NCBI RefSeq assembly: GCF_029784135.1
Contig: NC_073746.1
Coordinates: 258,020,994-258,084,993, forward strand
Direction of reading: 5' to 3'
DNA: 64,000 nucleotides
DNA from: Toxorhynchites rutilus septentrionalis
Taxonomy: Eukaryota; Arthropoda; Insecta; Diptera; Culicidae
Shown: positions 52,200 through 61,000 of the stretch, in pieces
How the letters are laid out: every line of letters begins with the position of its first letter
Position numbering within the stretch: the stretch's first letter is position 1
Program-made: the position numbers and the translations under genes
The notes under the pieces: generated by a model
What the model was told of the DNA's origin: nothing
Seen by the model: the letters and a program-made list of their open reading frames with translations, nothing else
The model's database searches: none

Positions 52200-53075
52200 A
52201 ATTAGATGAGAATTTGTTGTCCTTTATCATCCTTTTCGCTACCATCACGTCTCCTTCCTTTAGCGAACTTGGACAAGCTTTCTTTCTACGATCAGCATAC
52301 TCTGCACCTTTTAATTTTTTCTCCCGATCTGCATCCTGTACCTCCTCGACTGACTATTTCGGTTCCGACGGGAATGCTGGTAGTTTATTCCGAAGCACTC
52401 TACCGAACATAAGTGCCAAGGGTGCAACTCCCGTTGTAGAATGTGGAGTAGAATTATACATAAGAAGATACATCCGTAAGTCCCACTTCCAATCCATTTT
52501 AGTCGATTCTTGGCTTATCTCTAGTCGTTTTTTCAATGATCTGTTAGCGCGCTCAACTTCCCCGTAAGCTTGAGGCCAGTATGGTGTTGTCTTCCGTAGC
52601 TTGATTCCGAATTCCATACAAAAAATTCTGCAGAGGTTCGCTTATGAACTGAGGCCCATTGTCCGACTTGATAGATTCGGGAATGCCATATTGGCAGAAG
52701 GTTTCGTGCAGTGCTAGAATTGTATTTCTCTTCGGAATTTCCTTCATTATAATCACCTCAATGAATCTACTGAAAAAATCAATCAAAACTAGAAGATTGA
52801 GACTTGAGGGTAATGGAGCCATGAAGTCCACCGCAATGTGGACCTATGGCTTATCTGAAATCTTCGTTCGCCATCGATGATACAATAGTGCAATCCTTAC
52901 AACTCCTGACGATTCACTCGGTTCCCGCGTCCATTCCCGGCCACCAAACCTTCTGTCGAAGACGTCTCTTAATGACCACGACCCCCGGATATCCCTCGTG
53001 CGCTATTTCCATGATTCTGCTGCGCAGAGATGTTGGTACCACAATTCTTTCTCCTTGAAAAAGCCCGTTTGACGT
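52200..53075 (-). pseudogene. Ty3/gypsy integrase fragment
   Basis: Minus strand, high to low: an HHCC zinc finger (HEGYPGVVVIKRRLRQKVWW then CKDC) near 52990-52900; a catalytic core with MDFMAPLP, LIDFFSRFIEV and SDNGPQF (52831-52650), then a frame change; YWPQAYGEVERANRSLKKRL and STPHSTTGVAPLALMFGR (52617-52354); and a basic C-terminal piece near 52300. Frame breaks and absence of RT, LTRs or gag show it is an isolated fragment. It is unrelated in sequence to the intact gypsy at 11335. Confidence 0.85.
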
Positions 53076-53270
53076 TGTACAGAGCTCCGTTGCATATGCT
53101 TTGTATTATTTCACCTCCTCAGACCATTTTCCTACCATGTGTGGAGTGTTTTGCTGCGAGTGACGGTTGCAAGACAATTTATCTATAAATATCCGAACCG
53201 AACTCATCGAACAAAAATGAAAATTGGGTAGTTGAGAGAAAAAGTAACCAAATGTCACTGAGAAAATAAT

Positions 53271-53378
53271 GGGCCTGATCACGAACGTCACTTCACGGTG
53301 ATAACGTAATGATTTGTATGTAATATTATATGCACTTCGTTTTGTTTTCACCGTGAAGTGACGTTCGTGATCAGGCCC
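53271..53378. mobile_element. 108-bp foldback MITE
   Basis: Perfect 31-bp inverted arms (53271-53301 and 53348-53378: GGGCCTGATCACGAACGTCA... ) around 46 bp of AT-rich DNA, with AAT on each side as a possible 3-bp duplication. No coding sequence. Confidence 0.8.
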
Positions 53379-53654
53379 AATGTTTCATTGCTGTACATTC
53401 AATTTAGATTTTCGGTAGGAGCTTTTTTGAGAAAAATACAATTTATTATCAAATTAAATATCTCACAATTCAACTGTTTACAGAATGAAGATGTGTCATC
53501 ATATCTGGCATTCTTATGCTGGGTTGTTTACATGTGGAATGTAATTGAATGAAGCATAAAAAACGCGCGATCTGAAACGATCAGCATGTCATAGCACGCA
53601 ATGAGCTCCGCATCGCAACGCAGCGCGTTTACTAGTTTACTAGTTTACTAGGAG

Positions 53655-54040
53655 TGTCTATTCACCATAGAAATGTTTCGTGTCTTCTAAAGCCTTCACA
53701 TGCCAAATTTGGCTCAGTTTGCTTGATTAGTTTTCGGGTAATGCAGAAATTTGTGTTTCGTTTGTGTGGCAGTCCCTCCTTAGAGTGGGGGGTGGAGGTT
53801 CTAACCACCATAGAAACATTTATTGCAACCTAAAACTTCCATTTCATTTGCTTGATAAATTCTCGAGTTTTGCAGAAATTTGTGTGTCATTTGTATGGTA
53901 GCTCAACCGACCCCCCCCCCTCTTTTTGAGAGGGGGGAGTGTCTAACCAGTATAGAAACATTTATTGCATCCTTAAACCTCCTCGTGTCAAATTTGGTTT
54001 TGTTTTATTTATTAATTCTCAGAAATTTGTGTTTCATTTT
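53655..54040 (+). repeat. Tandem units with CATAGAAACATTTATTG and GCAGAAATTTGTGTTTCAT
   Basis: About three units of 130-150 bp share AACCACCATAGAAACATTT, a TTTGCTTGATTAG segment, and GCAGAAATTTGTGT followed by a short G/C tract. Similar units occur at 62590-62725 and 62985-63130. Before it lies TTTACTAG repeated three times (53628-53650). Confidence 0.6.
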
Positions 54041-54133
54041 TATGGAACCAGATAGCAAACCTTTTAACTCTCATATGACATTATGACTTTTTCTAAATAG
54101 AATGTTCCGAAAGCTTGTTTTCGACCTTCAGAC

Positions 54134-54640
54134 TAGGCGCAAATTGAGAGGCGTATAGCGCTCGTGAGCTAATACGAGACGGCCAACACGACTCATATGT
54201 GCCATGAACGTAACGTGGCAGTGCGCATATTGATTCGCAGTTTGGTATAAACAACGTGCCTACAATATCTGATCCTCACAGAGTTGCGCGATATATTTAT
54301 TTACTTTTTTTCTTTCTTTGTTTTTAAGAGGCTTTAAACTTTGAAGTTCATTCGCCTCTAATTTATTTACTAATTCAACAACCCGACCGGCGCAACCATA
54401 CAGTGCCAGACTCACGGTGCTATATGATTGTTCACCAACACAACCATCATAGCCGGCACGACAAGCACGAGAAACTGTGGTTCAGCCACAGCGTCACGCG
54501 AGTCGTGTCTCACGAGCGCTGGGCCATCCCGCGTCTCCTCGTCAATTTGCGCCGTTCTATCTGTTTTCATTAGCCACAAAAACAGGGACTGTATCGCGCC
54601 AAGTTACTCGCGCTATACGCGTCTCAATTTGCGCCTGGCC
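54134..54640. mobile_element. TIR element inserted in a dispersed repeat
   Basis: The left end AGGCGCAAATTGAGAGGCGT and the right-end complement AGGCGCAAATTGAGACGCGT form roughly 33-bp inverted repeats. It separates sequence that is continuous at 49890-50030. It contains a hairpin tail motif (54327-54359) with an A-rich run, itself likely an older insertion. No transposase. Confidence 0.65.
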
Positions 54641-55080
54641 TCAAAAGAAGGGAAAAGAGCATGGTGGAGTACGATTTGAGTTTGCCAAATCCACTCTGCA
54701 ACCATTTTGTTTGAGTCACTGTACAAAATGGTTGCAAAGTGGATATGGCATATTGGCTGGTAGTTATACTTCTATTCATCTTGAGCACAATCCTGATTTT
54801 AATCTATTGATTTGTTGTCTGTGTTAAAATGTGATGTTTTTCGACAATTGTCAAAAACAACTGTTTTCCGTCTGATGTTTTGCGAAGGCCGCTACGACTT
54901 GGTCAATTATCTAGAAGCTTGCACATCTTTCCAGTAAGAATTGACAACAGGAATGTAACAGAACTTTCTATGCTGTTTAAATTTGTTATAAACTTTTATC
55001 AGTAGCCAGTCTTCGATGCGAGGTAAGTCGAATTATATTCCATCAGCAAAAACAGATGAACAGAGTAAAGTTGCCAACAG

Positions 55081-58000
55081 ATGGATGACACCGATATTGA
55101 AGTCTGCTCGTCGATCGTGGATCACCGCAACCAGGAAAATACAAACTCACAACCGTACGAAAAGGATCAGATAAAATCGAAAACTATTGTACGTTTTCTG
55201 AACGTGCAAAGTACAGCCCCATTCGCAAGGTTGAAATGTAACACCGACTTGAATCTTCCCCCATCGAACTGGCTGAGCAATTCGGCCAATTCGTACGGTT
55301 TGGGGCAGTTCTTATCCCATCAGGGCGGGTTCAATAGCTTCCGGATGGCGAACATGTTTCCTGATTGCGTTGGTGGAGTAGATGTAGTGTCGGACGCCGA
55401 GAACATTAAAAGATTACTTAAATTGCCGTATTCGAGAAAGAGTGCTATCTCGATGATTGTTCACCGGATCGAGAATACGTTACTGATAGACGAGTTCGAT
55501 GTTGCCAAGTATTTGATGCGTCACGAAGAGAGCGAGTGGCGTTGGTTAAGATCTTTCATCTATGAAAATATTTTGAACAGTTTAAGTGATAACGAGAAAA
55601 AACTATTCATCCACACCAAATCCAGAGAGGCATTGGCACAAAAGTATTTGACCTCGAAGTTTTTATATTATAGTTTAAAGGCGGAGGAGGAACTGGGCGG
55701 GAACAGTTCGGAATTGCTCGAAGATGACGATTGTCAGCAATATAAACCTCTCCCGTTGGCTGGACCAGTATTGCCTGAGCCGGATGAGGAAGAAAACTGC
55801 CCAGATCCTCGTCAGACTAAACATATTTTTAATCGGAATGTGGTGTGGACATTCGAGGACATCCGGATGTTGATCGGTACCGATATGCCGATTTTTGGCG
55901 GCGCAAACCGTCCCTGTATTAGCCTCCGTCTGAGAGATGAATCGAAACCTATCAACGTGCTGACTGGAATCGATTATTGGCTAGACAATTTGATGTGTAA
56001 CGTGCCGGAAGTTGTTATGTGCTACCACCTGGATGGAATCGTTCAAAGGTAAACCTCGAGTACGGTATGGGAGTTTCGAACGATTGCATAAAATGTTTTT
56101 TTTTGCTTTGAACATATTACAGATATGAACTGATCAAAACAGAAGATCTTCCATACCTGGAAAATTCAAAGTTCTCTCCGAAAGTCATACGTAACGTAGC
56201 CCAGAATATCTTGGCATTTTTGAAGGCGAATGCAACCAAGGCTGGCCATACATACTGGCTGTTTAAGGCGAAAAATGATGAAGTAGTCAAATTATATGAT
56301 CTGACGACTTTATGCAAGAATACTGCTCCATGTCCACCGGAGACGAGCACAGAGGGCGTTGAAGATGATGATCAAAATAATCCGTTCACTATTCCGGTGG
56401 CGATGCTGCTGTACACCGTGGCTCGGAACATGAAAAATTCTCCGGAGGGAATTTCCGCCACCAAGGCCGGCGCAATCAAAACCCTGCTGGATAATTGCAT
56501 TAAACTGTTGCCAAAGGAGAGATATCCACAGATAGTGACGTCGTCTCATTATATACTGTCTGATCTATATATTCCGGCGGAAATTGATCCGGGTTCCCCA
56601 AAGTTTAACACAACGATTGATGATGAGGAAGATGAATCTCAAACACCATTCGGTCAACAAACGCCCAGTGCTTCCTCCCAACCGGATCAATACTCAGATG
56701 ATGAACACATTAGTGACCGTTTGGAGACAGCGATCAAAACTATTGAGGAAACACTGCAGGAATACAATGGCAGTGATTGTTGGAGGTACAATTCGAGACC
56801 TCCTCCTCTGATTGGAGGAATAGAAGAGCGCTGTGAATCGGCACTGTACCACATAGCGGATGGTTTGAACTGCTTGCAATATTTTGATAGCAGCGAAGAA
56901 CAGAAAAATCGCGAAAAAGAAAAGGAGGAGGAAAAGAGAAAGATTTACCATGAAGAAACTCACCCCAATTTGGCGAAATCGGATGATCCAATCCCCTTAC
57001 CGTACAGTCCATTGAATCCAGAACCCAGGTCGGCGAATCCAAACGAAGCAATTCCGATGGCCTGGAAGGCAGATTCTAGAGGCTGTCAAGAAAACGAATC
57101 GAGCAGGAAAACGGCGAAGAAAAAATCAAAACGCAAGGTGGAAAAAAAAACTATAATCGCTGACGGAAGTTCCAATGAGATTGACGCTAGATCACTCTTG
57201 CTGAAGGGTGAGATAGGAGTCATAAAGTCATGGAACGTACATTTGAAGGTGCTTCTGTTTGAAAAAGCATGTCTCACCTATGCCACTCTCGCGGAAAGGT
57301 TTTACGCCCAGGAACGATACGGAACATCGTTGCGCTGCATTTATTATGCCATCCGATGTCAGCAAGTTGTCACGAAGCACATTTCCTGCGTTTCTTCGCA
57401 GCGCAGTCTTTTGCTTGGACGAATAGGCGACTGCTTCTTCCAGATCGCCAAGAAGTGGGAAAACATTCAACAGTATTTGGCAGAGTTTGAAGAGGAAAGT
57501 CGGGTAGATCAACTCATCATGGGAGAGCTAGTGAAGGATATTGGAAGCGACGTAGAACAATCCCTACCACTACCAACGGACAACGTTGAACAGCTGATGA
57601 TTACCAGTTGTGGCTGCTATGAAGCCGCAATTGCATGTGCCTCAAGCGATGCCAAAAGCGAACTGAACAGACGGTTGGGCAGCGTTCGCAATGAACTTGG
57701 GGTTAAATATATGCACTGGGCCCAGGAAGAATACCAAAACTTCTGGGAGCTGCCAGAGGCTGAGAGGGAAGTGTTTGAGAAAGCGGCCAGGAGTCAGCAG
57801 GAGTGTAAAATTGAACCGTTATATCAAGTGCTTGCAAAGAAATCCTACGATTCGCTACAGAAAGGAGTTGGCTTGTTCGAGGCGGTTGACGATTCGGCCA
57901 ATCTAGCGTTTTTGCTTTGCAATATGGGCCGATTTATGCGCTTCCGGGCGCATATACATTTAATTGGAGATTGGTAAGTAAGCTGAGAGTTATTATTTTG

Positions 58001-61000
58001 TGTTCACAATTCACAATCATCTTCTCAATATTTGCTAATGCGTGATGTTTTTCTGGTAGGAATACTGTTGATGAGGGCGAAGACACATTGTTATTTATTT
58101 TAAAATAATTTATTTCCACTTCAGCCATCAATTGGGGAATGTAAAATGTTATAGTTGGAGCGTATCACATAAATTCTGTTCTTGACTGGCCGTCGACTAG
58201 CCGTCGTTATTTGTGATTGCCACTCCTCTCTTTTTAGCTGCTACGTACGGCATACCATAAGGTCCGTCTGGGTCCGTTAATTTTTCTAATCTACCTTAAT
58301 GACGTAAATCTGCTAATTGAAGGACAGTTGAATGCTTTCGCCGATTGGTGTGTTCCCACCCAAATGGATGTTGATCCTGCTAACCAGATCTATTCCACGT
58401 AGTATATTATAACAGATGTACAGATGACATAGAATTCTGAAATCACAAACTGCTGGTAGAAGGGACTGTGAACTCGATGTAGTATTCGAGTTCTCGGCAG
58501 TATCGCATGAAACTCCATTGGCTGTGATCAGCCCGTCGTAGTTCGCATAAATAGGTTTCACAACACAGTAATGATCACACACATCATCGAGTTTGCAACT
58601 ACTTTTTCCCACCACACCTGGCTCAGAATCATATTTCAGAGATGAGTTTGAACAGGGAAAAACGAGTGAACAGATTCAGCAATTCTAAAATGTGGGTTTT
58701 CAAACAGAAAAAAGCATTTCGTCCTCAAAAATTCATAGAAGGATCTACAAACCCTATAAATACGGCTTTTGCTTTTTTTTTGCTTTCTCTACAGAGTCTG
58801 AACTCATCCATTTATCACTGACATGGTTGGAGCGTTGTCAAAATATCGTGGACGGTACTTCATGAAATTTAAACCGCCACTCTCCATTTTAATTAGGGAA
58901 ATCGATACTCAAATCAGTAACCTTTTCCCATTCAAAACGGAAAAAAACAAGAAAGTGACCAGAGGCGAATGAACTGAAAAGTTTAAACCCTCTTAAAGCC
59001 AAAAAGAAGAAGAAGAAGAAAAACAAGAAAGATTCTTTTACATGAACTTTTCCATAGTGAAGTTCGTCACTGAACAATATCACCTATCGCTGACGAGCGA
59101 CGTTTATTTATTACTAGCTGACCCGGTAAACTTCGTCCCGACCAAAATTTATTTTTCGTTATCACCTTCACGTTTTCTTACTATGCGCATGTTCATGGGT
59201 ACAATCGCAGAACTGTTCTTTGATTGATCTTCTAACCTACCCTTTAAAATTATCTTTTACTATAAAAATCCTAGTACATCTACCAAAACTCATCATTATT
59301 ATATCAGATTATTTTCAGACACAATTCTCGTTCAAGATATTTCAACCACTTGCAAATAACATGTATCAACACATTCGGCCACTTTTATTTATGTAGATAG
59401 AAGAGGTTCTAGGAATGCGTTTTATCGAATTGAAATCCATTTCGACTTTTGAACAAAGATCAATTTCGTTAGCGCAAGCATCAAATGGACTAACAACGCT
59501 GTAGGGTAAATGATCTTGGTTTGTCCGATTTGGGGTGTTTTTACGCAACTAGTAAATGCAAATCGATTTTTCTTTATGAAAATCAAATATATTATCGATC
59601 CGAGTTCGGGTTTGTTGAAAAGTCCCAAGTCTCTAGTTGCTAATACTACCATAATTCGTTGAAATTATTCAAATTTGTATGTTTTTAACGATTTTCCTCA
59701 AAGAGGAATTATGATCATGGTTTGCCCAAAAAATGATAATGGTTTGTCCGGCTTTAGAAATCGCCTCTTTTGAATGAAAACATTTGAATTTTCAAGTTTA
59801 TGTTGCATTTATCATTGCTTGAGTTTATCGTCATCATATTGATCCATTAATAATTGAGGCATTCTTCAGAATATTGCATTTTCTCGGGCATTTTAAAATA
59901 ATTCTCCTCAACGCACTCAACATAGAGAAACTTTACTGCTATACGCGAAAGACACAATAAACAAACTGCAGCGCGCCAAGCGGTTGCCATAGAAATCATG
60001 TGGACAAAACAACATTATTGAATTGAACAACACATGATCAGAATTTAGTTCATCAAAATGCGTTAATTTAATAATTTAGCGATGTAAATCTGATACAAAT
60101 GGTGTGCAAGAATGATGTTCATAATATTTGTAAGTGTTATAATCCAGAAAAGGTCTGAATACGTGCCAAATAATCATCTGGTCATCGATCAAAAGTTAGC
60201 TCGAATGAGGGGCGCATTGACACCAATAGATGGTGTATTTTATAATCCTTTAAAACATGTGAAATCATAAAAAAGACAATTTTATTTATATGTTTTGAAA
60301 CATTCGAATACTTGATTTGACAAAGGTGTGCTGAATTAGAGCATTCAAAAAAATGGACAAACCATGATCATATTTTCGACCGGACAAACCAAAATCATTT
60401 ACTTTAATTGTAGAACATATGCGAATTGAATTTTCCCATATTCCGTTTTTCCTTCAGAGTTTTCCGAAAAAAATTAATTGTCATGTTTGCTTGGAATCTG
60501 AGAGAGAGGAGCCAGCTGAATGACAGATAGATTGTTTTCTTCTTATTCTTCTTACGCATCATCATCAAGAAAATTCCAATCTGACAATTTCAATCAAGCA
60601 AGTTGTTGTCATTCATTTGTGAGAAAAGTGTTCAAACTTGACGTGATCCTTTGTTTGTGAGTACTTTTGTGCGTTTTTATCCCCGATTTGATTTTTGACG
60701 TAGGACTGTGTCTAACAGGAATATATGGGGGGTATAAAAAGGATCATGTAGAAAATAATAAAAGATGTACCAGGTCAGCCCACATCATGGCTTCCATCAG
60801 CATCGGCCCATTCCAACATTTTTTTTTTTACTTTTGATAATTTCGATATAGTTGTTCTATATAATTATTTCGATGATTACTAAAACAATATCCGAAATAA
60901 GAAGCAAACTGTTTTTTATGATTTGTTTGTCGGTGGAGATCTTTTGTGAATTTATGGGTGTTTTGGGCTCATTTGTGACTTTTTCCGATCTTTCATTCAG

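Noticed and set aside
58313..58615. A retroelement protease fragment on the minus strand
   Set aside because: Only a vague resemblance; no DTG/DSG motif is present.
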